From CAVSQX01 sp963730225 (GTDB lineage: Bacteria > Planctomycetota > Phycisphaerae > Tepidisphaerales > Tepidisphaeraceae): a stretch of DNA of 64,000 nucleotides. Below, piece by piece: positions 25,720 to 34,453 of this stretch. Location of the stretch: contig CAVSQX010000001.1 in assembly GCA_963730225.1 (NCBI GenBank), positions 62,001 to 126,000 on the forward strand, written 5' to 3'. Below the pieces are notes generated by a model. The model saw only the letters and a program-made list of their open reading frames with translations, made no database searches and was not told the DNA's origin. The position numbers and the translations under genes are program-made. The stretch's first letter is position 1. Each line of letters starts with the position of its first letter.

Positions 25720-26375
25720 TCAAGCCGACCCCAGGGCCCGTAGCATCCGAGCCAGTCGAATCCCGATGGTCTGCACGCATCCGCCGATGACCACCCAGCA
25801 GGTCCAATCCATCACGCCGGCGCCGGTGCGTCCGCTGATCAGCAGCGCGAGCAAAATCCAGGCTCCGACGTGCAGCGTCACCATCCGCCACGGCTTGGAC
25901 ATCACTCCGCCAAATTCGCGCCTGCGCCGATGGCCTGTCCGAGCGTTCCGACATACGCTGTCAGCAGGGCGAAAATCGCCGCCCAATATCCGCTGAGCGG
26001 ATGGCACCAGCCGCTGTGGGCGACGCCGACGAAAATCAGCACATCGGAAATCCGATCCGGCAGATCGTTCAGCAACTCCCCGCGCCGCGACGCCTTTCCC
26101 GACGCCATCGCCACCATGCCATCGAGCATGTTCAGCCACAATCGCACATAACAAAGCCCCGGCCCGATCAGCAGCAGGGCGATGGGCCAGCGCTTCGATT
26201 GCCAGAAACATAACGCCGCCAGTGCAGACACCACGATCGACGAATAGGAAATCGCATCCGGATGCACGCCGAGGTGGACGCAGATTTTCACCGTCATCTG
26301 CGCCGTGCGGCGAAAGATTCCCGCGATCGGCCGGCGCGATTTGGGCCGATATTCTGCCGTTGGCGGCGAGCTCAT
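25720..26375 (-). CDS. CDP-alcohol phosphatidyltransferase (YnbA-like), frameshift near 25,920
   Basis: Start at the ATG at 26375 (MSSPPTAEYRP). The product is a ~215-aa multi-helix membrane enzyme. The CDP-alcohol motif is a variant: LNMLDGMVAMASGKASRRGELLNDLPDRISD (DG...A...G...D), with ND in the usual third Asp region. Near 25,920 the frame slips; removing one base gives GAGREFGGVMSKPWRM, which resembles YnbA, and continues to 25720. It heads the ynbABCD-like operon and is divergent from the GloVer protein gene with 109 bp between starts. It would attach an alcohol headgroup to CDP-diacylglycerol. Confidence 0.78.
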
Positions 26376-26484
26376 CGGCGATGTTCTACCACAGTTGTGA
26401 CCGGCGATTGCAAATCGCCAACCGACGGCAAATGTGATATCGTCGCGTTTTCCGCACGCGCCGGGTGTGTTCCTGGAGGATTCG

Positions 26485-29055
26485 ATGCGCACGATTCGGC
26501 CCCGCCGCTTGGTAATGTCGGAATCGCTCGAGTTGCGGCTGTTGCTCAGCAGCTACACGCTGAACCAATCGCTCTCGTTCAACGGCGACAACGGCGATGA
26601 GCCGCAGGGACCGACGAATCTGGTGATGGATTCGGGCGGCGATATTTTCGGCGTCGCGCCGTACGACGGTACGCAGGGAGGCGGACCCAACGGTAATGGG
26701 TTGATCTTTGAAGTGGCTGAAAACTCCGATGAAATCGTCGGCCACGCCTCCTTCGCTGGTGGAACGAGCGGATATCTTCCCGGCGGCGAGATTTTCATGG
26801 ACAGCAGCGGCAATCTTTGGGGCGGGGCTGCGGGGGGAACCAGCGGCGATGGAATCGTCTATGGAGTGGCCGCCAATGACAGCTCGGTACAGGTGCAAGG
26901 CGATATGGACGGCGACAACGGCGCCTATCCCGATTCGATCGTCGTCGATTCAGTTTCGCGCGACATCTTCGGCACCGCCCAGACGGGCACAACCACCGGC
27001 TCCGGCGATTTGTTCGAACTTACCGAGGGGGCGGTGGCGCCGCTGGTGACTTTTGGTCCCGGCACCGGCTACGGAGACGAGCCCCAGGGCTTGACTCAGG
27101 ACAGCAACGGAAATCTTTTTGGTCTGACCCTCGGCGGTGGGGCGGGGCAGAATGACGGCGGCACACTTTGGGAATGGCCCGAGACCGGCAGCGGGTTCGA
27201 TCTTCTGGCGACTTTCACTTTGCAACAGGGAAACGATCCGCTGCCCGGCATGGCGATCGATCCGACCAACGGCAACGTCTTCGGCGTCGCTCATTCCGGC
27301 GGGGCCAACGATGCCGGCTCCATCTGGGAATGGGTCAACGGCAGCAATTCCATCACGCCGCTCTACTCCTTCACCGATGATCAGGGGGTTCCCTTCGGCG
27401 GCGTCATCGAAGACGGCCAGGGAAATCTCTATGGCACGGTCGCCACGGGAAACAGCTACGCCGACGGTTTCGTCTGGGAACTCGCCTACCCCTATGCCGA
27501 CAACACGCCAACCCCAATCTTCACTTTCAACGGTAGCAACGGCGACGATCCGGAATCGCAATTGCTCATGGATTCCAACGGCAACATCTGGGGCACAACC
27601 TACGCCGGCGGAACTTACGATCAGGGAACGGTTTTTGAACTCTCGCCAACGCAGGGCGGCCCGGTATCCACGCAATTGCAATTCAGCCAACAGCCCAATA
27701 GTACGACCGTTGCCAACCCGTTTAATCCCGACGTTAGCGTGGATGTGGAGGATGTCGACGGCGACACCGTCGCCGGGGACGACTCGGCCGTCACGCTGAG
27801 CATCACCGGAAACCCCGCTGGTGTGTCGCTCGATGGAACCGTTACCGTCGATGCCGACAACGGCGTCGCCACGTTTCCCGGGGTTTCGGTCTCGGCTGTC
27901 GGAACCTACACGCTGACGGCCACCGATGCCGCGCTGACTGCCGCGGTGTCTCATTCGTTCACGATTTCGACAACGCCGGTGTACGACGGCGTGCTGGTTC
28001 CGAGTTTCGTCAAATCAACAGTGCCGGCCGAGGTGGTTGGTGGAGTCACGTTCCACTCCAGCGTTTCGGTCGAGCTGACAAACACTTCCGCGGCTCTGGT
28101 TAATGGCCCGGTTACCGTTGAGATTTTTGCTTCGCTTGGCGGGAACATCGTCGATCCCGATGCTCCGCTGGCGACATTTACTCATTCACGGAAGATTCCA
28201 ACAACCAAGCCCGGCGAGGTGCAGCTACAGATTAAATCCGTGCCGGCCGATCTTGCGGGGCAGACTTATACGCTGGTGGCCCAGGCGACCGATCCTTCGG
28301 GAAATCTCAACATCAGTTCCACCGGCCCCAGCGTTACCGTCGAGGTTCCGTATATCGCTTTGCTGGAATCGGTGGTGAAACTGACGCTTCCGTCGAGCAT
28401 GGTCAGCGGCGGGGCGATCAATGCAACGGAAGTTCTTCAGATCACGAACACCGGCGACATCGTCGCCACCGGCCCTGTGAATATTGAAGTTTTTGCATCC
28501 GACGACGGCTCGACCAACGACGGCATCTACAAATCCCTGCCGCACCATCTCAATCTCAGGTCTGGCGCTTTGACCAAAGTATTCGTGCCGTTGCGAACCG
28601 TCCCGGCCGGCCTGGATGGCAGCTACGTGACGATCGCCGATGTCACCGATCCGGATGGGAACATCACATCGGTGAACTCGAATCAGAACGAGGTGATCGA
28701 GCCGCCCTTCGTGACGCTGGCCGCCGCCGTAACCGCCGTGACGCCCGGCTCGGTCAAGCCCGGACATGGTGCGACCATGACGATCACGGTCACCAACAAC
28801 GGCAACGTCAATTCATATTCGCCGTTGAATATCGTGCTGGGTCTCTCCAACGATGACGTTACCCAGACCGCGGTGCTGCTGAATAAAAGTCCAAGCTTGA
28901 AGATCAAGCCCAGCCACTCTCTGGTGTTGCATCTGCATTTTGTGGCCGGTTCGTCGCTTTTGACGGGACAATATTGGCCCACGGTCACCGTCACCGATGC
29001 CGACGGAAATACCAGCGGGCTGCAAATCGGCGCGCTGATCCTCACCCTGGATTAG
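26485..29055 (+). CDS. Large exported GloVer-repeat / CARDB-like domain protein
   Basis: 856 aa from the ATG at 26485, with GGAGG five bases upstream. The N-terminus (RPRRLVMSESLELRLLLSSYTLN) contains an LEPRLLLS-like export signal frequent in planctomycete surface proteins. Residues ~20-400 are GloVer-type beta-propeller repeats of ~45 residues (e.g. PLYSFTDD, GGVIEDGQGNLYGT). A cadherin/Ig-like segment follows, then three ~115-residue CARDB-like domains (VKSTVPAEVVGG..., VVKLTLPSSMVSGG..., VTAVTPGSVKPGHG...). It is likely exported and surface-attached; its ligand is unknown. It is divergent from the YnbA-like gene. Confidence 0.75.
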   Translation: MRTIRPRRLVMSESLELRLLLSSYTLNQSLSFNGDNGDEPQGPTNLVMDSGGDIFGVAPYDGTQGGGPNGNGLIFEVAENSDEIVGHASFAGGTSGYLPGGEIFMDSSGNLWGGAAGGTSGDGIVYGVAANDSSVQVQGDMDGDNGAYPDSIVVDSVSRDIFGTAQTGTTTGSGDLFELTEGAVAPLVTFGPGTGYGDEPQGLTQDSNGNLFGLTLGGGAGQNDGGTLWEWPETGSGFDLLATFTLQQGNDPLPGMAIDPTNGNVFGVAHSGGANDAGSIWEWVNGSNSITPLYSFTDDQGVPFGGVIEDGQGNLYGTVATGNSYADGFVWELAYPYADNTPTPIFTFNGSNGDDPESQLLMDSNGNIWGTTYAGGTYDQGTVFELSPTQGGPVSTQLQFSQQPNSTTVANPFNPDVSVDVEDVDGDTVAGDDSAVTLSITGNPAGVSLDGTVTVDADNGVATFPGVSVSAVGTYTLTATDAALTAAVSHSFTISTTPVYDGVLVPSFVKSTVPAEVVGGVTFHSSVSVELTNTSAALVNGPVTVEIFASLGGNIVDPDAPLATFTHSRKIPTTKPGEVQLQIKSVPADLAGQTYTLVAQATDPSGNLNISSTGPSVTVEVPYIALLESVVKLTLPSSMVSGGAINATEVLQITNTGDIVATGPVNIEVFASDDGSTNDGIYKSLPHHLNLRSGALTKVFVPLRTVPAGLDGSYVTIADVTDPDGNITSVNSNQNEVIEPPFVTLAAAVTAVTPGSVKPGHGATMTITVTNNGNVNSYSPLNIVLGLSNDDVTQTAVLLNKSPSLKIKPSHSLVLHLHFVAGSSLLTGQYWPTVTVTDADGNTSGLQIGALILTLD

Positions 29056-29116
29056 CTGGTCGCTTCCACCGCAACTCTACCCGCTGCGGCCAATTCCCGC
29101 TATTGTATCCGTCGCC

Positions 29117-31957
29117 ATGACGACCGAAGCGCAAGCGAAGAAGAATTACAAGTCCACGCTGAATCTTCCGCGGACCGATTTTCCGATGGAGGCCAAGCTG
29201 GTGCAGAACGAGCCGATTCGGCTGCGCCGGTGGGAGGAAGGGCGGTTGTACGAAAAAATTCAGACCGCCCGCGCGGCGAGCGGCAAAGGCAAATGGATTC
29301 TGCACGACGGCCCGCCGTTCGCCAACGGCGATATTCACATCGGCCATCTGATCAACAAAACGCTCAAGGATGTGATTCTCCGCTTCCGCACAATGCAGGG
29401 ATACCAGACTCCGTACGTGCCCGGCTGGGACTGCCACGGGCTGCCGATCGAACACAAGATTCAGGAGGAGATCAAGAAGGAAGGAAAAAACATCCGGGAG
29501 ATGAGCACGCTGGAGGTGCGCCAACGCTGCCATCAATACGCCCAGAAATACGTCGCCGTGCAGTGCGAGCAATTCAAACGGCTGGGGATTCTGGGCGAGT
29601 GGAATCACCCGTATCTCACCATGTCGCCGGAATACGAAGCGGCGGCGCTGGAGGTGTTCGCCAAATTCGTCGAAGCCGATCTGGTCTACCGCAAACTGCG
29701 GCCGGTGCCGTGGTCGATCGCCAATCAAACCGCGTTGGCGGATGCGGAGTTGGAATATCAGGATGTGCAGGACGACAGCGTGTATGTGGAATTTCCGCTG
29801 GTCGCAAAGTCCGGCGAGTTCCTGTTGATCTGGACGACCACGCCCTGGACGCTGCCGGCGAACCTGGCCGTCGCGGTTCATCCGGAGGTGGAATATGTCC
29901 GTGTGCACTACGAACGCTTCGGCCAATCGCGCGTCGGAATTCTCGCCGCCGATTTGGCGACGCGCGTTTTTGCCGCGGCGAATCTGAGATTTGAAATTCT
30001 CGCTTCAATCAAAGGCGTCGATCTGGCGGGAACGGAATATCGCCATCCTTTCGTCGATCGCATCGGCAAAGTTGTGCTGGCCGAGTACGTCACCACCACC
30101 GACGGAACGGGTTTGGTCCACACTGCTCCCGGCCACGGCGAAGACGATTTCGAAACCGGCATCCGTGAGAAACTCGAAATCTACAGCCCCGTATTGGCCA
30201 ACGGCCGATTCGACGACACCGTTCCCGATTGGCTGCGCGGAAAGACGGTGAAGGAAGCCAATCCGTTGATCGTCGAGCGATTGAAATCGGGTGGATTTCT
30301 TTTTGCGCAGGAAAAAATCACGCACAGTTATCCGCACGACTGGCGTAGCAAAACGCCGATCATTTTCCGCGCGACCGAACAATGGTTCGTCGCTATGGAC
30401 AAGCCTTTCACGTTTAGCGGCGCGGCCGAAGGCCCGCGTTGTCTTCGTCAGCGCGCCATGGACGCCATCGCCGCGCACACCGAATTCTTCCCCGCCTGGG
30501 GCCGCGCCCGCATCACCGGCATGCTCGACACGCGGCCCGACTGGTGCATCTCGCGGCAACGGGCGTGGGGATTGCCGATTCCGGTGTTTTACAACGAGAA
30601 GGGCGAGCCGCTGCTCACGCCGCAATCGGTGCGGGCGGTCGCCAAAAGTTTTGCGGAGAAAGGATCGGATATCTGGTTCACCGAGACGCCGACCGAACTG
30701 CTGGCCTGCGACCAGACGGCCTGCCCGATTCACTTTGGCGATGTGGCCAGGCTGCGGAAGGAAAAGGACATTTTCGATGTCTGGTTCGAATCGGGCAGCT
30801 CGTGGAACGCGGTTCTGAAATCGCGTTCGTATCTGAAATTCCCCGCCGACATGTATCTGGAGGGCTCCGACCAGCATCGCGGCTGGTTCCAGCTTTCGCT
30901 GCTGTTGGCGCTGGGCGTCACCGGGCAGCCGCCGTTTCGGGAAATTCTCACGCACGGATTCACGGTGAAGCCCGACGGCACCAAAGTGAGCAAATCGGAC
31001 AAGGAGTACGTCACCGCCACGGCGGAGATTGATCGCCACGGCGCGGACGTGCTGAGATTGTGGAGTTGTAGCGTCGACTATCAGAACGATGTCCCGGTCA
31101 GCCCGAAAGTTCTCCAGGAATTCGCCGACAAGTACCGCAAAATTCGCAACACCCTGCGGTATCTGCTCAGCAACATGTCCGATTTCGATCCGCGGGCGGC
31201 GGCGTCGTCGATCCCGCAAAACAGTCTCGACGGCTGGGCGCTGGACCAGCTCGGCAAGCTGATCGTAGATGTGACGGCCGCATTCGATTCGTATCAGCTT
31301 CACCGCGCGTTCCGCATCCTGCACGATTTCTGCTCGGTGCAGATCAGCGCGATTTACGGCAACGCAATGAAAGACCGCCTCTACTGCGACGCATCCGATT
31401 CGCCGCTGCGGCGGCGTTGCCAGGCGGTGATGCATCGGATGGTTCTGGCCCTGGCGAAGCTGCTGGCGCCGATGATCGTTTTCACCGCCGACGAAGTGTG
31501 GGATTCGATTCCGCACAAGCCGGCCGGCGACGCGGATTCGAGCAGCGTGCATCTGGCGCTTTTGCCCGAGGCATCCGGTCAAACGGTCGACGATCAGATG
31601 CGCGGCGACTGGAATCTGCTGATGCAGCTGCGCGATTCGGCCTTGGCGCAGCTCGATTCGCTGAAGAAGGAAGTCGGCCTGAACAAGGCGTTGGACGCCG
31701 AGCTTATCTATCACGTCGCCGACGAAAATCTTCGAAATCGCCTGGCCGTCTTCGGCCCCGATTTGGAAGACATCGTCGGCGCCGGATACCACAGCATCGT
31801 CGTCGACGGCCCGACGCGCGTTGAAGTGATCGACACGCGCGGCAAATATCACGCCTGCGTCCGCAGTTGGAAGCGCCGGCCGGATGTCGGGCGGGATGCG
31901 GAATATCCCGATCTAAGCCTGCGCGATGCGCAAGTCGTGCGCGGCCTGTCGACGTAA
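29117..31957 (+). CDS. ileS: Isoleucyl-tRNA synthetase
   Basis: A 946-aa class I synthetase that charges tRNA-Ile. The HIGH motif is HIGH in NGDIHIGHLINK (~residue 75) and the KMSKS loop is KVSKSD in GTKVSKSDKEY (~residue 640). The editing domain has TTTPWTLPAN (~240) and the family WYxxxD-type segment. The C-terminal anticodon domain is complete (MHRMVLALAKLLAPMIVFTADEVW). The usual C-terminal zinc knuckle is degenerate: only YHACVRSW...PDLSLRDAQVV is seen, without the paired CxxC motifs. The length is normal. It is followed by purN after 13 bp. Confidence 0.95.
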   Translation: MTTEAQAKKNYKSTLNLPRTDFPMEAKLVQNEPIRLRRWEEGRLYEKIQTARAASGKGKWILHDGPPFANGDIHIGHLINKTLKDVILRFRTMQGYQTPYVPGWDCHGLPIEHKIQEEIKKEGKNIREMSTLEVRQRCHQYAQKYVAVQCEQFKRLGILGEWNHPYLTMSPEYEAAALEVFAKFVEADLVYRKLRPVPWSIANQTALADAELEYQDVQDDSVYVEFPLVAKSGEFLLIWTTTPWTLPANLAVAVHPEVEYVRVHYERFGQSRVGILAADLATRVFAAANLRFEILASIKGVDLAGTEYRHPFVDRIGKVVLAEYVTTTDGTGLVHTAPGHGEDDFETGIREKLEIYSPVLANGRFDDTVPDWLRGKTVKEANPLIVERLKSGGFLFAQEKITHSYPHDWRSKTPIIFRATEQWFVAMDKPFTFSGAAEGPRCLRQRAMDAIAAHTEFFPAWGRARITGMLDTRPDWCISRQRAWGLPIPVFYNEKGEPLLTPQSVRAVAKSFAEKGSDIWFTETPTELLACDQTACPIHFGDVARLRKEKDIFDVWFESGSSWNAVLKSRSYLKFPADMYLEGSDQHRGWFQLSLLLALGVTGQPPFREILTHGFTVKPDGTKVSKSDKEYVTATAEIDRHGADVLRLWSCSVDYQNDVPVSPKVLQEFADKYRKIRNTLRYLLSNMSDFDPRAAASSIPQNSLDGWALDQLGKLIVDVTAAFDSYQLHRAFRILHDFCSVQISAIYGNAMKDRLYCDASDSPLRRRCQAVMHRMVLALAKLLAPMIVFTADEVWDSIPHKPAGDADSSSVHLALLPEASGQTVDDQMRGDWNLLMQLRDSALAQLDSLKKEVGLNKALDAELIYHVADENLRNRLAVFGPDLEDIVGAGYHSIVVDGPTRVEVIDTRGKYHACVRSWKRRPDVGRDAEYPDLSLRDAQVVRGLST

Positions 31958-31970
31958 CGTCCTAAGCACG

Positions 31971-32600
31971 ATGTCGGTCCAACCCCCAATTCGCCTGGCG
32001 GTTTTCCTCAGCGGCGGGGGCACCACGCTGCAAAATCTGATCGACGAAATCGCGGCCAAACGGCTTGATGCGCAGATCAATTTGGTGGTCGGCTCGCACG
32101 GCGGGCAGGTTGGAATTCAGCGGGCGGACGCGGCAAACCTGGCGAACTTCGTCGTCGATCGGCATGGCTACGAATCTGTCGCTGATTTCAGCCGGGCGGT
32201 GTTCGATCTCGTCGATGACGCCGGGGCCGATTTGGTTTGCCTGGCCGGTTGGCTTTGCCTGCTGGAGATTCCACCCAATTTTGTTGGCCGCGTGATGAAC
32301 ATTCATCCCGCGCTACTGCCGGCGTTCGGCGGCAAGGGAATGTTCGGAAAAAAAGTTCATCAGGCGGTGCTCGATCACGGCTGCAAAATCAGCGGCTGCA
32401 CCGTGCACTTCGTGGATGAGAAATACGACAACGGCCCGATCATCCTTCAGCGGACCTGCCCGGTGCTGGAAGACGACACCGCCGACATGCTGGCCCAGCG
32501 CGTTTTCGAGCAGGAAAAAATCGCCTATCCCCAGGCGATCGAACTGTTCCAAAACGGCAAGTTGAAAATCGAAGGTCGGCGCGTGCGAATCTCAGGGTGA
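31971..32600 (+). CDS. purN: Phosphoribosylglycinamide formyltransferase
   Basis: A 209-aa GAR transformylase from the ATG at 31971. It transfers a formyl group from 10-formyl-THF to glycinamide ribonucleotide in purine synthesis. It begins RLAVFLSGGGTTLQNLID (the usual P-loop-like SGxGSN region). The folate/catalytic motifs are present: MNIHPALLPAFGGKGMFG (Asn and His catalytic) and GCTVHFVDEKYDNGPIILQ (Asp). It is 13 bp downstream of ileS. An upstream ATG in another reading of the same frame (31926) would lie inside ileS. Confidence 0.93.
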   Translation: MSVQPPIRLAVFLSGGGTTLQNLIDEIAAKRLDAQINLVVGSHGGQVGIQRADAANLANFVVDRHGYESVADFSRAVFDLVDDAGADLVCLAGWLCLLEIPPNFVGRVMNIHPALLPAFGGKGMFGKKVHQAVLDHGCKISGCTVHFVDEKYDNGPIILQRTCPVLEDDTADMLAQRVFEQEKIAYPQAIELFQNGKLKIEGRRVRISG

Positions 32601-33221
32601 TTTCGGCCGGCCCGGTTTGATTTCACCGGGCGGGGGACTCTGGCTGGCCCCCAGCGGCATCACGATAAAATTGGAAAGGATCGGCACGCCCCGCGGCTCG
32701 CACCCCATTTTTCCCAGGTTGCGGGCGGTCAGCCGATTGCAGTTGTTCAGAGCGCTGTAATGCTCGTTGTCCTTGACGAACATGAAGTAGTAATCGGGAT
32801 AGTCGTTGATCAGGGCCGTGTTGATGTGAGACCGGTAGCGCGCATCCATGGCCGTCACCACATCGTGCACCTTCTGGGCATCCACCAGAATCGGCGTGAT
32901 GGTGCGCGGCTTGTTCGGCGGCATCGGAACCGTCTGCCCCGGATCGGGCCGCAAAAATCGTCGGCCCAGCGCGGGCTGGAATGATCCGAACAGCGCCATG
33001 ATCGTGTGAAGCGGATCGGTTTCATTCAGAGCCGCGTAGTACCAGTCGCCGTAGACGTATTCCACGAATTGCCCGCCGCCGCTGGGCAGCAGCAAGCTGG
33101 AGTGAATGCCGTAATCACAGAGATAAATCGTCGTAGCATGCGGCGGCGCCGTCGGAGGATACACATGCGTGGCGCAGCCGCACAGGCACAGCAGCGCAAC
33201 CAACAGCCCCGCGAACTTCAT
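32592..33221 (-). CDS. Lipoprotein resembling DUF2459
   Basis: A 209-aa lipoprotein with signal peptide MKFAGLLVALLCLCGC and lipobox Cys at residue ~16. The body has YGIHSSLLLP, YVYGDWYYAA and NNCNRLTARNLGKMGC, which resemble the DUF2459 pattern (xxGxHxxLxLP ... YxxGDxxFY ... xCNxWTA). That family's function is unknown; the Cys/His features recall NlpC-like folds. It is convergent with purN, overlapping by 9 bp. Confidence 0.6.
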   Translation of the reverse strand: MKFAGLLVALLCLCGCATHVYPPTAPPHATTIYLCDYGIHSSLLLPSGGGQFVEYVYGDWYYAALNETDPLHTIMALFGSFQPALGRRFLRPDPGQTVPMPPNKPRTITPILVDAQKVHDVVTAMDARYRSHINTALINDYPDYYFMFVKDNEHYSALNNCNRLTARNLGKMGCEPRGVPILSNFIVMPLGASQSPPPGEIKPGRPKSP

Positions 33222-33273
33222 CGGAGAAGTCTACTCGCAGCGGGCGATGAGCGCAAATTCCAGCCCGCCCGTT

Positions 33274-34385
33274 TCAACGTCCGTCTTTCGTCGTGATCAG
33301 ATCGTGATCCGCCGGGTTTTCCTCGATCGCAACGTTCGTATACTCGTCGAACAATCCGCGATTGTGAATCTGCCAGGCAATCGGCCCGACTCGTCCCGCT
33401 TCGGGCACAGAAAAATCGAGCACTTCCACCGCTTTGACGCCCGGCGGCTGCGCGACCGCCATTTTTGCCGTACCGGCCGTCGAATCAACCAGTAGCTCCA
33501 CCCGGCTCCACTGGTGCACATCAAATTTCGCCGGCAACGGCAGCGATGTAAATTCTCCCTTGCCGCCGTTGTTATGCCCCGGCCGATAATCCCAATGCCC
33601 GCCGTTGGGCGGTTGAAATTGAATTCCCCCCAGCGCGTCCAGTCCCTTCTGTCCGTCCGACGGCCGCTGGCAAAAAATCAGCACGCACGCCTGATGATCC
33701 GGTTTTCCGCTGACGTGCCGCATGTCGAAGATCAACCGGAATTGCCCGTAATCCTGTTTCGTGTACAGAACCCCGCGCCCGCGCCGGTGCTGCACATGAT
33801 GCCGTCGTTCACGGTCCAAGCCGTCATCGGGCTCTTCCACAACTCCGACGGATAGGTGTCTTCCAGGAGCATCCGATTGAGCCGGCTCAGTTCGTCGCCC
33901 TTGGGATGGGCGTCCAGAAGTTGCTGCGTTTGCGGCCGAAGCTGTACATCGCCGAAGCGAGGCGAATCGCAAAAGTCTGGATCGCCGACGGCCTTGTTCA
34001 ACGCCTTGGCGAGCGTCGATCTCATTTGCTTTTGGCCGGCGCTGTCGTCCGGGGCAAAAGCCGCCAGGGCGGATTTGCCGGCGTCGTCGAGTTGATCGGA
34101 AAGATAAGCGCTGACCTCGTCCGCTCTGGCGGAGATTTTTTTCACCAGCGCCGGAAGATCGGTGATGTCGCTGGAGGAGAATGTCGTAATCGTCGCTGGG
34201 TCGGCGATCCACCCATCCAGCGTTTTTCCATCAAACAGTGATGTCGTTCCCTCCGGAAGCGGAATGGTGGGGCGGGACAATTCCGTTTCCGCCGTCGCAG
34301 GAGCCGTGCTTTGCGCCGAAAGCGGCTTGCCCAAGCCCGACAGCGTGCCTGTCAGAAGCGCAGAATAAATCCAAATTGTTTTCAT
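33274..34385 (-). CDS. 3-keto-disaccharide hydrolase (DUF1080) domain protein, frameshift near 33,775
   Basis: Start at the ATG at 34385 with AAGGAG nine bases upstream. A signal peptide (MKTIWIYSALLTGTLSGLGKPLSA) precedes SLFDGKTLDGW, the standard start of DUF1080/3-keto-disaccharide hydrolase domains. After a helical insert (~residues 60-170) the domain resumes with WTVNDGIMCSTG. The frame then slips at the GCGGGCGCGGGG stretch near 33,775 and continues in another frame: GVLYTKQDYGQFRLIFDMRH, GGHWDYRPGH, WSRVELLVDSTAGTAKMAV, GPIAWQIHNRG. Without the slip the domain is complete. Role: breakdown of 3-keto sugars in polysaccharide use, inferred from the family. Confidence 0.75.
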
Positions 34386-34453
34386 TGGCGTCGGCTCCTT
34401 GATGCCCCGCCGAGCCATTATCTTGGATTATTCCCCGGAATCAAACGATTGCA

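Noticed and set aside
30005..31852. Long minus-strand open frame opposite ileS
   Set aside because: Shadow of the GC-rich ileS codons; no family features. The same applies to 35030-36439, 47263-49125, 53000-54232, 55357-56841 and 59499-60755.
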